Counted from the first letter of the stretch, positions 20,819 to 29,621 are shown. The stretch is 64,000 bases of DNA from Shewanella loihica PV-4 (GCF_000016065.1 NC_009092.1:1488001-1552000); one strand, 5' to 3'. Program-made: numbers and translations. Notes: generated by a model not told the origin, from the sequence alone.

Positions 20819-20972
20819 ACGATTAAAATTGTAAGTTCGCATTAGAATTTTTAATCAGCAACAAGTATTCTTGGTGTGATATCGATGTTTTTTAGTTTCA
20901 TATTTCATTGATTTTGTTGGTTTGTGTTGTTGGTTGCGCGGTTGTTTAGAGTTATATATATTGACTCTTAAA

Positions 20973-20992
20973 TTGTTAAATCTTGTTAAATC
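20973..20992 (+). promoter_or_regulatory. ArcA-like direct repeat upstream of cydA
   Basis: Two adjacent copies of TTGTTAAATC place GTTAA elements exactly 10 bp apart. This is the direct-repeat layout known for ArcA-P binding sites. A third partial TTG follows. ArcA control of cyd is established in E. coli; here it is inferred. Confidence 0.5.
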
Positions 20993-21145
20993 TTGCATTT
21001 TGCGCGATGTGGGCTGAAATTTGCTAAAAATAGCCTTTTTATCAAAATTTAATGGCTTCCTATCACGTTTGCAATGTTTTGGCAAGCGTGTTGCCGGGTG
21101 AAGTGTGGCGTCGTCCGCAAAACCCACTATCCGCGCCGTGTTTGA

Positions 21146-21159
21146 TTGATTTGAATCAA
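21146..21159 (+). promoter_or_regulatory. FNR/EtrA-type binding site
   Basis: TTGATTTGAATCAA matches the FNR consensus TTGAT-N4-ATCAA at every defined position. TAGGGT at 21181-21186 would place the site near -41 (activation). TATAAA at 21170 would place it over the -35 (repression). The target gene is cydA, 330 bp downstream. The related regulator Crp could also read this half-site pair less well. Confidence 0.65.
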
Positions 21160-21486
21160 TTTTGAATGGTATAAAATGCTTAGGGTACGTTTGATATGCC
21201 TTGTTGTAAGTTTTTGAAAAAAATAATTTAAATTGATTTTCTCGGCCGTTTTCTGCGACGGGGGTTTAAAAACCAAAAGGTTTTGTGAGCCGCCTCTCAA
21301 AAACTGGGGTGAGAGGGCCTTTTTGAGCGTCAGCGACGCTTGAGCGAGGCAAAAAGTTAAAATTTGGCGGTTTGTGAGACTCGGGTCTGACAAATTACTT
21401 GAATAATAAAATTCCTAAATAGGCATTTTTCCGGGTTGATGGGGATCTAACCTTGAAGAATGATCGCACCACCTAAGGAGTCACTG

Positions 21487-23043
21487 ATGATTGTTGAAGA
21501 GGTTGTAGAGCTCTCGCGCTTACAGTTTGCGCTGACAGCTATGTATCACTTCCTGTTTGTACCTTTGACCTTGGGGCTGGCGTTCTTGCTGGCCATTATG
21601 GAATCACTCTATGTGATGACCAATAAGCAGATCTATAAAGATATGACCAAGTTCTGGGGTAAGCTTTTTGGTATTAACTTCGCCCTGGGCGTAACCACAG
21701 GTCTGGCGATGGAGTTCCAGTTCGGAACCAACTGGTCATACTATTCTCACTATGTGGGTGACATCTTCGGTGCGCCACTGGCTATCGAAGGCTTGATGGC
21801 CTTCTTCCTCGAATCTACCCTGGTGGGTATGTTCTTCTTCGGTTGGGACAGATTCAGCAAGCGTCAACACCTGGCGGTCACCTGGTTGGTGGCCCTGGGC
21901 TCGAACATGTCGGCGCTGTGGATCTTGGTCGCCAACGGTTGGATGCAGAACCCAGTAGGTAGTGTGTTCAACTACGAAACCATGCGTATGGAGATGACCA
22001 GCTTCGCCGAGGTGCTGTTCAACCCGGTTGCCCAGGTGAAGTTTGTTCATACCGTGGCGTCTGGCTATGTGGCCGGCGCCATGTTTGTTCTGGCCATCAG
22101 TTCTTACTACATCCTAAAGAAGCGTGACCTGCCGTTTGCCCGTCGCTCATTTGCCATCGCGGCAAGCTTCGGTATGGCGTCTATCCTGTCGGTCATCGTA
22201 CTGGGTGACGAGTCAGGTTATAAGGTGGGTGAGGCCCAGCGCGTTAAGCTAGCGGCTATCGAAGCCGAATGGCACACAGAACCTGCACCTGCGGCCTTTA
22301 CCGCGGTGGGTTTCCCGAATCAGGAAACCATGCACACCGATTACGCCATCAAGATCCCATACGCCATGGGTATCATCGCCACCCGTTCTATCGATGAAGA
22401 GGTGACCGGTATCCGCGACCTTATCGTCGAGCACGAGGAGCGTATTCGCAACGGTATGAAGGCTTATGCCATGTTGACCGAGCTGCGCGCCGGCAAGGAA
22501 ACCCCTGAGCTGCGTGCCGCCTTCGAAGAGGCAAAAGTCGACCTGGGTTATGGCCTGCTGCTGAAGCGTTACACAGACAATGTGGTCGATGCGACAGAAG
22601 AGCAGATCAAGGCCGCGGCCAAAGACTCTATCCCATCGGTTGCCCCTATGTTCTGGAGCTTCCGTGTGATGGTTGGCCTGGGTGTCGTCATGCTGTTCGT
22701 GTTTGCGGCGGCCTTCTGGCAGAGCACACGTCATCAGATCGAAGAGAAGCCTTGGGTACTTAAGGCGGCGCTGTACAGCCTGCCACTGCCTTGGATCGCC
22801 ATCGAGTGTGGTTGGTTCGTCGCCGAGTACGGTCGTCAGCCTTGGACCATCTCCGAGGTGCTGCCAACCTTCATGTCGGCGTCTAGCCTAACGGCTGCGG
22901 ATCTCTGGTTCAGTATCATCTCTATCACGCTCTTCTATACAGTTCTGCTGGTGATTGAGCTGTTCTTGATGATCAAGTTTGCACGTAAGGGACCTAGCAG
23001 TCTCAAGACGGGCCGTTATCACTTTGAAAACCTAGAAGCTTAA
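21487..23043 (+). CDS. cydA: CydA, cytochrome bd oxidase subunit I
   Basis: CydA is the heme-bearing subunit of the high-affinity quinol oxidase bd in the inner membrane. Heme ligands are visible: His21 ([10 protein letters not shown]), His188 ([10 protein letters not shown]) and Met395 (FRVMVGLGV). The quinol-binding Q loop ([16 protein letters not shown]) and the GRQPW motif are present, and the 518-residue length fits the long-Q-loop class. ATG 21487 is chosen because AAGGAG lies 6 bp before it; the upstream in-frame ATG at 21460 lacks a ribosome binding site. Confidence 0.97.
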   Translation: MIVEEVVELSRLQFALTAMYHFLFVPLTLGLAFLLAIMESLYVMTNKQIYKDMTKFWGKLFGINFALGVTTGLAMEFQFGTNWSYYSHYVGDIFGAPLAIEGLMAFFLESTLVGMFFFGWDRFSKRQHLAVTWLVALGSNMSALWILVANGWMQNPVGSVFNYETMRMEMTSFAEVLFNPVAQVKFVHTVASGYVAGAMFVLAISSYYILKKRDLPFARRSFAIAASFGMASILSVIVLGDESGYKVGEAQRVKLAAIEAEWHTEPAPAAFTAVGFPNQETMHTDYAIKIPYAMGIIATRSIDEEVTGIRDLIVEHEERIRNGMKAYAMLTELRAGKETPELRAAFEEAKVDLGYGLLLKRYTDNVVDATEEQIKAAAKDSIPSVAPMFWSFRVMVGLGVVMLFVFAAAFWQSTRHQIEEKPWVLKAALYSLPLPWIAIECGWFVAEYGRQPWTISEVLPTFMSASSLTAADLWFSIISITLFYTVLLVIELFLMIKFARKGPSSLKTGRYHFENLEA

Positions 23044-23058
23044 ACCGGAGATCTCATT

Positions 23059-24198
23059 ATGTTTGATTATGAAATATTAAGATTTGTCTGGTGGGCGCTG
23101 ATTGGTGTGCTGTTCATCGGATTCGCCGTCACCGACGGTTTCGACATGGGCGTGGGTGCCTTGCTGCCTATCATAGGTAAGGATGATACCGAACGTCGTA
23201 TTATGATCAACTCGATTGCCCCCCACTGGGATGGCAACCAGGTATGGTTAATCACCGCCGGTGGCGCCCTGTTTGCCGCCTGGCCTATGGTATACGCGGT
23301 CTCCTTCTCTGGCTTCTATGTGGCCATGATGTTGGTGCTGTTTGCCCTGTTCCTGCGCCCCGTGGGCTTCGATTACCGCTCTAAGATCGAAGATCCAAGA
23401 TGGCGTAAGGCTTGGGACTGGGCGCTGTTTGTGGGTGGCTTCGTACCGCCGCTCATCATAGGCGTCGCCTTTGGTAACCTGCTGCAAGGTGTACCGTTTA
23501 ACTTCGACGAGTACCTGCGCGCAACCTACCACGGTGGTCTGTTTGGCCTGCTCAATCCATTTGGCCTGCTGGCCGGTCTGGTGAGCGTGTCTATGATCAT
23601 CATGCAAGGCGCTTCTTGGCTACAGATGAAGACAGAAGGCGAGCTGCGCGTACGTGCGGCGACGGCTACCCAGGTGGCTGCGGCCTTGGTTGCTGTGCTC
23701 TTCACCCTGGCCGGTGTATGGCTAGCCAATGGTATCGACGGTTATGTTGTAACCTCGACTATCGACACCCACGGCGCATCTAACCCAGCCCTTAAGACGG
23801 TTGCGGTAGAGGCGGGTGCCTGGCTGGCTAACTACGACAAGTACCCAGTGACCATGCTGTTCCCAATCCTGGGTATCGCCATGCCTGTACTGGCGCTGCT
23901 GGCGAGTCGTTTCAACCGCTCTGGTTTTGCCTTCCTGTTCAGCTCACTGGCGGTGGCTATGGTGATTCTGACTTGCGGCGCGGCCATGTTCCCGTTCGTG
24001 ATGCCATCATCACTTGAGCCAAACGTGAGCCTGACCATGTGGGATGCCACAGCGAGCCACATGACACTGACTGTGATGACCTGGGCGGCCGCGATTTTCG
24101 TGCCTATCGTGCTAAGCTACACCATCTGGACTTACTTCAAGATGTTTGGTCGCTTGAGCCGTAGCTACATCGAAGACAACAAGACGTCACTTTACTAA
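23059..24198 (+). CDS. cydB: CydB, cytochrome bd oxidase subunit II
   Basis: CydB is the second core subunit of cytochrome bd. It is a multi-span membrane protein with the diagnostic TDGFDMGVGALLP near residue 25 and WDGNQVWLITAGGALFAAWP near residue 57. The 379-residue length is typical. A CCGGAGA ribosome binding site lies 15 bp after cydA, and cydX follows 15 bp after its stop, so the three genes form one operon. Confidence 0.97.
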   Translation: MFDYEILRFVWWALIGVLFIGFAVTDGFDMGVGALLPIIGKDDTERRIMINSIAPHWDGNQVWLITAGGALFAAWPMVYAVSFSGFYVAMMLVLFALFLRPVGFDYRSKIEDPRWRKAWDWALFVGGFVPPLIIGVAFGNLLQGVPFNFDEYLRATYHGGLFGLLNPFGLLAGLVSVSMIIMQGASWLQMKTEGELRVRAATATQVAAALVAVLFTLAGVWLANGIDGYVVTSTIDTHGASNPALKTVAVEAGAWLANYDKYPVTMLFPILGIAMPVLALLASRFNRSGFAFLFSSLAVAMVILTCGAAMFPFVMPSSLEPNVSLTMWDATASHMTLTVMTWAAAIFVPIVLSYTIWTYFKMFGRLSRSYIEDNKTSLY

Positions 24199-24212
24199 CA
24201 GGAGCCGACACT

Positions 24213-24329
24213 ATGTGGTATTTTGCTTGGATATTAGGCATTTTGCTGGCGTGTTCTTTCGGTATCATCAACGCCTTGTGGTTAGAGAATACTGAGAACA
24301 TGGATAGGGATTCAGAGCTTAAAGATTAA
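24213..24329 (+). CDS. cydX: CydX, small cytochrome bd subunit
   Basis: This 38-residue single-span subunit stabilises the hemes of cytochrome bd. The sequence MWYFAWILGILLACSFGIIN then ALWLE is the classic CydX signature (MWYFAWILG, then N-x-LW-x-E), followed by a charged tail (ENMDRDSELKD). GGAG at 24201-24204 lies 8 bp before the ATG. It was found by reading the bases after cydB. Confidence 0.96.
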   Translation: MWYFAWILGILLACSFGIINALWLENTENMDRDSELKD

Positions 24330-24352
24330 GCCATGAATTTCGATTGATGAAT

Positions 24353-24381
24353 AACCCCGTATGAGAATGCGGGGTTTTTTA
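24353..24381 (+). terminator. terminator of the cydABX operon
   Basis: AACCCCGTatgagaatgcGGGGTT followed by TTTT, 24 bp after the cydX stop. Confidence 0.85.
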
Positions 24382-24447
24382 TTGCTCGTGTTTGGGGCGC
24401 ACGGGTTAGCGCTTTGGATTGACAGTGGTTTAGCGTTTGGCTGCTTG

Positions 24448-24611
24448 GGTATTTGTTAGGGGATTGAAGGTCGTACCTTCACTGTTATTTTTCGCCTGCC
24501 CGGCGGGGGATGAGGAGTCATTAAAGGTTGTTACATCTGCCCGTATTGGTATTTGGTGGGTATGGAAGGCCGTACCTTCATGGCAACCTAACGCCTGCCC
24601 GGCGGGGGGAT
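24448..24611. repeat. imperfect ~100-bp direct repeat
   Basis: Two copies with a 99-100 bp period share the order GGTATTTG, then the palindrome GAAGG(T/C)CGTACCTTC (24466-24480 and 24565-24579), then CGCCTGCCCGGCGGGGG (24493 and 24592). The second copy runs directly into the 89-bp palindromic element at 24612. No ORF is supported here. Confidence 0.7.
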
Positions 24612-24700
24612 GTGCAGATACGTCTGTGACACGCTGTACGCCATCCCTGGCCGCTCTACGGTTTCATCCCTGAAACCGAAGGTCACAGCCGTATCTGCAC
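24612..24700 (+). repeat. palindromic repeat element, copy A (89 bp)
   Basis: Left arm GTGCAGATACGTCTGTGAC and right arm (24682-24700) are inverted repeats of 19 bp with one mismatch. The interior holds GTGACACGCTG, GCTCTAC, CATCCCTG and a second small palindrome CGGTTTCATCCCTGAAACCG, and ends GAAGGTCACAG. Aligned in reverse orientation, the element at 30209-30298 shares this pattern. It resembles a small non-autonomous dispersed repeat; no coding capacity is seen. Confidence 0.7.
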
Positions 24701-24901
24701 TCGGTATCCAACGTCTCTTCGATTTGGCGGTATTGATGTATTTAAGGTCAAAGGGGTAAAAGCTAACTGAATTTTGCCCCGAAGCTTGTTACGAGTTTAG
24801 ATGAATGCTCCTTCTGGCACAGCCCAGTTGACGAAATTTTAGTAATGATACAGAGTGACTACTCTATCGGTGGCTATTCAGTTGTTTTTAATCTAGGAAG
24901 A

Positions 24902-25342
24902 ATGATTGTGATTACAGTAACTTTTCATGCAAAGAATAGACGCACACGCTCATACAAATCTGAGAAAGGAGCTTTAAAGGCTGTATGGAAATGGCTTAAA
25001 GAATCGGACGACGAATACGCTTATGCCGTACTGATAGGACCAATTTATCAAGAACCTAGGTTGATAAGGAATTGGCAAGAACTTCCATTTAGCGACCCTG
25101 TTGAAGTGGATTTTTTGCAAACACCAGAATGGCGAAAATTGAAGCAAGAAGCTTTTGAACTATATGGTAATTACTGCGCATGCTGTGGCAAAGGGCCCAA
25201 AGATGGTGTGGTACTGCATGTCGACCATATAAAACCGCGATCACTTTATCCAGAATTACGATCTGACATAAACAACTTACAAATTCTTTGCGAAGAACAT
25301 AACACGAACAAGTCTAACACCAGCGAAAAGAAATGGCGCTGA
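24902..25342 (+). CDS. HNH endonuclease family protein
   Basis: This is a zinc-supported HNH nuclease domain near the C-terminus. It has the cysteine cluster CACCGKGPKDG (Cys92, Cys94, Cys95), the catalytic-type HVDHIKPRSLYPEL and the closing NNLQILCEEHNTNKSN. The N-terminal ~70 residues form a small alpha/beta domain of unknown role. The start is uncertain: ATG 24845 has no ribosome binding site, while AGGA at 24895 favours ATG 24902 or GTG 24908. The gene is AT-rich, stands alone and has no attC-like end. A role in DNA defence or mobile-element biology is possible but not shown. Confidence 0.8.
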   Translation: MIVITVTFHAKNRRTRSYKSEKGALKAVWKWLKESDDEYAYAVLIGPIYQEPRLIRNWQELPFSDPVEVDFLQTPEWRKLKQEAFELYGNYCACCGKGPKDGVVLHVDHIKPRSLYPELRSDINNLQILCEEHNTNKSNTSEKKWR

Positions 25343-25867
25343 CTACCGCAGTAGACCTGTTGGTTACATGGATATGTTGTAACTGTAAACATCCCTTTTA
25401 CAGTGGAAGTCTAAAGGAGAAAATTCTACCAATGGTTAGTAGCATCGCCCTTGCTAAAGCTTAGTTAACACGCCTATGCCCCAAAATGAGTTATCAAGAT
25501 GTCGGAGGGTCAGTAACGAGCAGACTTTCTGGCCTAGAAATTTTTATCGCTACACCCGCGTGATGTAATTCACTACTCCCCAACCAAAAAACTGGATAAC
25601 TATACAGTCATATTCAAATCACAAGGGTTTTGAACGATTTTCATCCTGTATTTGTGCGCGTTTTCTCATTTCGGTATAAATAAATGGCTTTAAAATTACA
25701 TACTTACAGTATTCGTTAATTAGATAATAGGTTTGGAAAACGCGCATGCGCGTTTTTCCAGATGGTATATTTGGCAAAATGCTGATAAGTTCATTACATA
25801 CAGATAGTTAGCTGTGCGTGTTTTCACTGGTCCAACGAGGTAAACGCGCATGCGCACTAATAAAATG
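25343..25867. other. non-coding stretch before the cassette array
   Basis: About 525 bp without a supported gene on either strand. I looked for an integrase gene reading leftward, as in integrons, and could not find one; stop codons interrupt all frames. Notable content: a LexA-like palindrome (25592-25607), two copies of the 10-bp palindrome GCGCATGCGC (near 25742 and 25843), and GTTAGGC at 25867-25873, which is the left recombination end of the first cassette. If an attI site once existed it would be here. Confidence 0.6.
25592..25607. promoter_or_regulatory. LexA (SOS box)-like palindrome
   Basis: CTGG-ATAACTAT-ACAG matches the SOS box CTG-N10-CAG with the usual AT-rich centre and outer A/T. 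No downstream gene start is close. Integron integrase promoters often carry such a box, so it may be a relic of a lost integrase promoter; this is inference. Confidence 0.35.
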
Positions 25868-25909
25868 TTAGGCGCCATTTATATTTACTAAGTTAAGGAT
25901 TCATAAATA

Positions 25910-26731
25910 GTGACAGGAAAATTACCAGCCTTATATATGAAGCAAGCTGTTGACCAGATGAGAATGTCTGAGGGAAAAGGACCGAAGGTTGGTGCGGTTA
26001 TAGTTACAAAAGGTCACCAAGTTATAGCTGGACATAAGAAAAATGGCACTCATGCAGAACGAGCTGCAATTGAAGAGGCTCAAGAGAAAAAAATTGATTT
26101 ACGTGGCGCGACTTTATATTCAACTCTAGAACCTTGTGTGTCAGTTGGCTCAAAAAAGGAAGCTTGTTCAGATCTAATATCACGAGTTGGTATTAAGACT
26201 GTATATATTGGTCGATATGACCCTAATCCAAATATTCAACGCCTTGGTTGGAAGAAACTTAGAGATGAAGGTATCTCGCTGCATGACTTTGATATTGAGT
26301 TTAGAAACGAAATTGATGAAATAAATCAAACTTTCATGGAGCACTTTGTCTCAGGCACTGGTCCTACAGGTGGTGCGAGATTCGATTATCAATTAAATGG
26401 AGGGGAGTTTGAAATTCAGTTCTCTGAGGATGATGAAAGAAGTATTATCACTCAGTGGACCAATCGGGGAAAAGATTCCATCTACGCTTATGCAGTAAAG
26501 CCTGTTGAGGTTGCAATTGCACGATATGCTACCGAGTTTTCTGAAATAGATGATCCTTTAGCTTATGACTTTACATACACCGTTCCTGTTAGTGTTGGCG
26601 AGATCGCAATTTTTGTATCTAATGACGGCGCAGTGTTGGTAAAGGTTCTAGAGGTAGAGTCTGATCCTGCAAAGACAACGTCGCAAAAGTACGTAAAAAT
26701 TAAATATGAAGTTCGACCGAAGAGCGCCTAA
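25910..26731 (+). CDS. RibD-like zinc deaminase with unknown C-terminal domain (cassette 1)
   Basis: Residues 1-135 form a cytidine-deaminase-fold domain. His48-Ala-Glu50 (THAERAAIEEA) and Pro-Cys76-x9-Cys86 (EPCVSVGSKKEAC) supply the zinc site and proton shuttle. The Cys spacing and the following YIGRYDPNPNIQRLGWKKLR resemble the RibD deaminase rather than TadA or CDA. The last ~130 residues are a beta-rich domain (FDYQLNGGEFEIQF onward) that I do not recognise. It starts at GTG 25910, and its stop TAA is part of the attC R'' box. RibD function is unlikely because no reductase domain or riboflavin genes are present. A nucleotide- or base-modifying defence role is possible. Confidence 0.8.
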   Translation: MTGKLPALYMKQAVDQMRMSEGKGPKVGAVIVTKGHQVIAGHKKNGTHAERAAIEEAQEKKIDLRGATLYSTLEPCVSVGSKKEACSDLISRVGIKTVYIGRYDPNPNIQRLGWKKLRDEGISLHDFDIEFRNEIDEINQTFMEHFVSGTGPTGGARFDYQLNGGEFEIQFSEDDERSIITQWTNRGKDSIYAYAVKPVEVAIARYATEFSEIDDPLAYDFTYTVPVSVGEIAIFVSNDGAVLVKVLEVESDPAKTTSQKYVKIKYEVRPKSA

Positions 26732-26830
26732 CAAGCGCCTGCAATCTGACCTCCGGTCACTGTCACCTTTTGTGCAAAAAGCCGCACAAAAGTCGCCAGT
26801 AGCCTCCGGCAGTTGAGGCGGGCGTTAGCT
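26726..26830 (+). repeat. attC recombination site 1 (end of cassette 1)
   Basis: The R'' box GCCTAAC (26726-26732) and R' box GTTAGCT (26824-26830) frame 105 bp. L'' GCGCCTGCAA pairs with TTGAGGC near 26813, leaving one unpaired G (26741), the extrahelical base typical of attC. The inner stem CTTTTGTGC/GCACAAAAG forms the variable terminal structure. Its ends, TAACAAGCGCCT and GGCGGGCGTTAG, are very close to Vibrio-type repeats. Confidence 0.9.
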
Positions 26831-26847
26831 TTCCATGCAGGAATAAG

Positions 26848-28023
26848 ATGAAATCATCAACTCTGAACACTTTAATGGTAGCCAAGTCTATTTATGGTGA
26901 AACTAAATACTTAGTCAATTCAGGTGATAAGCATGCCTGCACTGCAGGAATAATTCTTTTACAAGACTTCGTTGAGCTAGTTGTGTTGGCGGCTTTGGAC
27001 GAATTAGATGTTGATGAACAGAAAGCGTTAGAATCGAAATCTTTCGATGAGCTGCTCGGGGAACTAAAAAAGCAGAAAGTTCCAATCATAAAGTCTGGCA
27101 CTATTAAAGCACTGAACAAGCAAAGGGTAATTTCTAAACATTATGGGCAACTAGCGGAGCCTGCTTCAGTTGTAAATTATTTTAATGTAGCAATAGCTTT
27201 TGTAGATGCACTGTTAAAGCATGTTGTTGGTTCCAATTTAAGCGAAATATTTCTTACTGATATCCTGAAGGACGGAGAAGCTAAGGATTTAATTAAGGAG
27301 TCTATATCCCTATCGGAGCAAAAAAATTACCTTGATGCTCTTATTGGTTTGAGAAAAGCATTTTTCACTTCATATGAATATCAATACTGTGTTTATGCTT
27401 TTCGGGATACAGACGAGAATGAAAGAGGGTTGATGGGCTTTCTTGGTCTGGGATTTTCGGGAGGAATGAAAGCACACTATTGGACTCGGAGCAAACAATG
27501 GATTGATAAGAATGTAATAAAACCCATTGATTACATTCAAATTAACCATGAACAATTAAAGACCGATTGTATGGAGCTAGGTGTTAGCACCGTAGATATT
27601 GAGAACTTTCGACGACTAACTCCTGAAGTTGTAAGAACTGAGAAAGATCAGTGGCATTGTGAGTACTCAAGCACTTTTGTTGCTAACGAGCTCAATATCG
27701 AGAATTTCAATTATTGCTTGGATTTACTAATTGACTTTTTGCTTAAAAAACAAGAGATGGATTCAAGTAGAAGGTACCCTAAACGAGAGAATTCAATACC
27801 AGCACCGCCTATTTACGTAGATAAGCCTGTTTTTAGAAAACCATCTCTAGCCTCCGAACAAGTCGGTATGGTTCAAGAGAATTATTACTATAACGTAGAG
27901 AGCATAGTTTCTGGTTTCGATCCTTCCGAAAAATATCTCTATGTACATTTATACCCACAAGAAGAGAAATTTCTTTCTACTGAAGGACACTTATGGGGTT
28001 ACTTACTCATAGAAGAAAGCTAA
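26848..28023 (+). CDS. HEPN-like domain protein (cassette 2)
   Basis: This is a 391-residue soluble protein not assigned to a named family. The first ~135 residues are predicted all-helical with LLQDFVELVVLAALDEL and then LNKQRVISKHYGQ. Arg93-x4-His98 fits the R-x4-6-H motif of HEPN ribonuclease-fold domains and is followed by the usual helix (VVNYFNVAIAFVDALL). A middle helical part (150-310) is unassigned. The last ~50 residues (QVGMVQENYYYNVESI onward) look like a small beta barrel or SH3-like domain. AGGA lies 5 bp before the ATG. It is the sole gene of its cassette, with its stop inside the attC R'' box. RNase activity is inference only. Confidence 0.7.
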   Translation: MKSSTLNTLMVAKSIYGETKYLVNSGDKHACTAGIILLQDFVELVVLAALDELDVDEQKALESKSFDELLGELKKQKVPIIKSGTIKALNKQRVISKHYGQLAEPASVVNYFNVAIAFVDALLKHVVGSNLSEIFLTDILKDGEAKDLIKESISLSEQKNYLDALIGLRKAFFTSYEYQYCVYAFRDTDENERGLMGFLGLGFSGGMKAHYWTRSKQWIDKNVIKPIDYIQINHEQLKTDCMELGVSTVDIENFRRLTPEVVRTEKDQWHCEYSSTFVANELNIENFNYCLDLLIDFLLKKQEMDSSRRYPKRENSIPAPPIYVDKPVFRKPSLASEQVGMVQENYYYNVESIVSGFDPSEKYLYVHLYPQEEKFLSTEGHLWGYLLIEES

Positions 28024-28111
28024 CAAATTGCTTAATTTCGTTCCGGCCACAAACAGCGTGGCCTCCACTGGACTGCCTACGCTACGGCAGCCAATTAGCA
28101 AAGCGTTAGCC
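28018..28111 (+). repeat. attC recombination site 2 (end of cassette 2)
   Basis: R'' AGCTAAC (28018-28024) and R' GTTAGCC (28105-28111) enclose 94 bp. Left arm TTGCTTAATT pairs with AATTAGCAA (28093 on) with one extra T as the unpaired base. Inner stems GGCCAC/GTGGCC and CTGCC/GGCAG are visible. Confidence 0.9.
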
Positions 28112-28149
28112 GTCTCCATCACTCCATCTTCATAAAGGAAATGTAAGGA

Positions 28150-29376
28150 ATGATTCGATCTGTTTTATCCAAAATTAGCTTACAGCTATTTACCTATAAG
28201 ATAAGAAAAATATTGCAGGTTAGAACAGAGATCCGTACTAATATCTTTAGGCGTATGTACGTGGATGCATGTGAAATGTATCCAGAAAATACGTTATCTG
28301 AAAATAGTGATATTGCCAGCACCGTTACCCAAGCTTTATTGGGTCTTGATAGCTTTAACTTGAACATCGATGAGTCTAGCGTGGACGCTGTGCGTCAACG
28401 AGCTTCAAATGACGAATGGGCTAGCCAAAATATCGCAGACTATCATCGGGTTACTGCATACTACTTTTCTTACAATGATTCATATAGCTTACACTCTGAA
28501 CACATTGAAGAGGCTATGCGTCAAGCAAAAGAGGCTTTAGCGAGTGTAGAAGCCCTAAGTGACTTGAGTTTCAGTAACCTTGTTAAAAGTGTCAAAAATG
28601 ACAAAAGCTTACTGAGGAAGAGAATTAGAGCTTCCAATAAACTTAAAATCGAGCGGGAAAAGCTAGAAATAATGTCGCCGATTAAAATTACATCCGCTCA
28701 CTTCTCTGTTTCTCTAACGCTGATTTCGACGCTATTTATAATTAGCGGTTTTGTTTATACCAAGAGTTTCTTTTACTGGTTTGGTATTAATGTTGGGGAC
28801 TTTTACAGCGTCCAAGACTATTTAGCGAGTAGTATTGATGTTATTAGTTCTACAGCGCTGTCAGCATTTATGGGTCTCCTGTCTCTATTTTATGGTTTAA
28901 GTCGAGCTTTAAATGATGAACTTCATGACGGGCAGTTCGATATTCAAGAAAAGCGTAGAGATTATGTTTTGCCATTTATACTGATAACTTCTAGCTTAGG
29001 GTTAGCCTCAAGCGTATATTTTACAGGTCGTTGGCCTAGTATCTTGGTGTTTCCCATAGTTTTTACTTTGTTAATGTATACGTATTTTAAAATTCCTATT
29101 TGGAAATTTGTAGAGAATAAAGCCGCAGTCGGAACTGCATGTTTAGTGATCGCTTTCTTTTTTATGCATCTGGGATTTAGAATTAAGGATAACGTCGAAA
29201 ATGTACTTTTAGATGAATATGAGCCAATTTACTCAATTAAGTTACAAAGTAAGTACAAGCAGTACTCTCAAATGTCTTATTTGACTAGCAACTCAAACTT
29301 TGTATTCCTAGTTGATACCCAAACTAAGGAAGTTGTAGTGTTGCCTAAAAATAGTGTTACATCGTACAAAATCAAC

Positions 29377-29382
<6 letters not shown>
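28150..29382 (+). CDS. Multi-span membrane protein, unknown (cassette 3)
   Basis: This 410-residue protein is not recognised. The N-terminal ~180 residues are hydrophilic and helical, and probably cytoplasmic. About five membrane spans follow, near residues 182-202 (SVSLTLISTLFIISGFVY), 235-258, 277-295, 300-318 and 330-348. The C-terminus is a soluble ~55-residue beta-like end (FVFLVDTQTKEVVVLPK). The layout of cytosolic helices plus a membrane bundle is shared by many toxin or defence effectors, but no catalytic motif is visible. Just before the start there is a minimal ATG-TAA at 28141. The stop lies in the attC R'' box. Confidence 0.7.

Positions 29383-29621
<239 letters not shown>

Larger units (their letters stand above)
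20819..21486 (+). other. long AT-rich cyd upstream and leader region
   Basis: About 670 bp upstream of cydA contain no convincing gene. They hold an ArcA-like direct repeat (20973-20992), a perfect FNR-type palindrome (21146-21159) with TATAAA and TAGGGT -10 candidates just after it, and a leader of about 290 nt. The leader has small hairpins, for example GCGTCagcGACGC near 21327. Long minus-strand open frames here have no ribosome binding sites and odd composition, and I do not accept them. Confidence 0.6.

Noticed and set aside
20855..21393. two adjacent minus-strand open frames (90 and 88 codons) upstream of cydA
   Set aside because: Composition is dominated by Lys/Asn/Thr from AT-rich DNA, there is no ribosome binding site, and they run across the FNR box and the cydA leader.
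25807..25813. GTTAGCT as an additional cassette boundary 60 bp before the first cassette
   Set aside because: No matching AGCTAAC end follows before the next boundary, so the complementarity rule met by the four accepted cassettes fails.
25343..25867. possible leftward integron integrase gene
   Set aside because: All three minus-strand frames are broken by stops and I could not see the tyrosine recombinase motifs; even a pseudogene is not supportable by eye.
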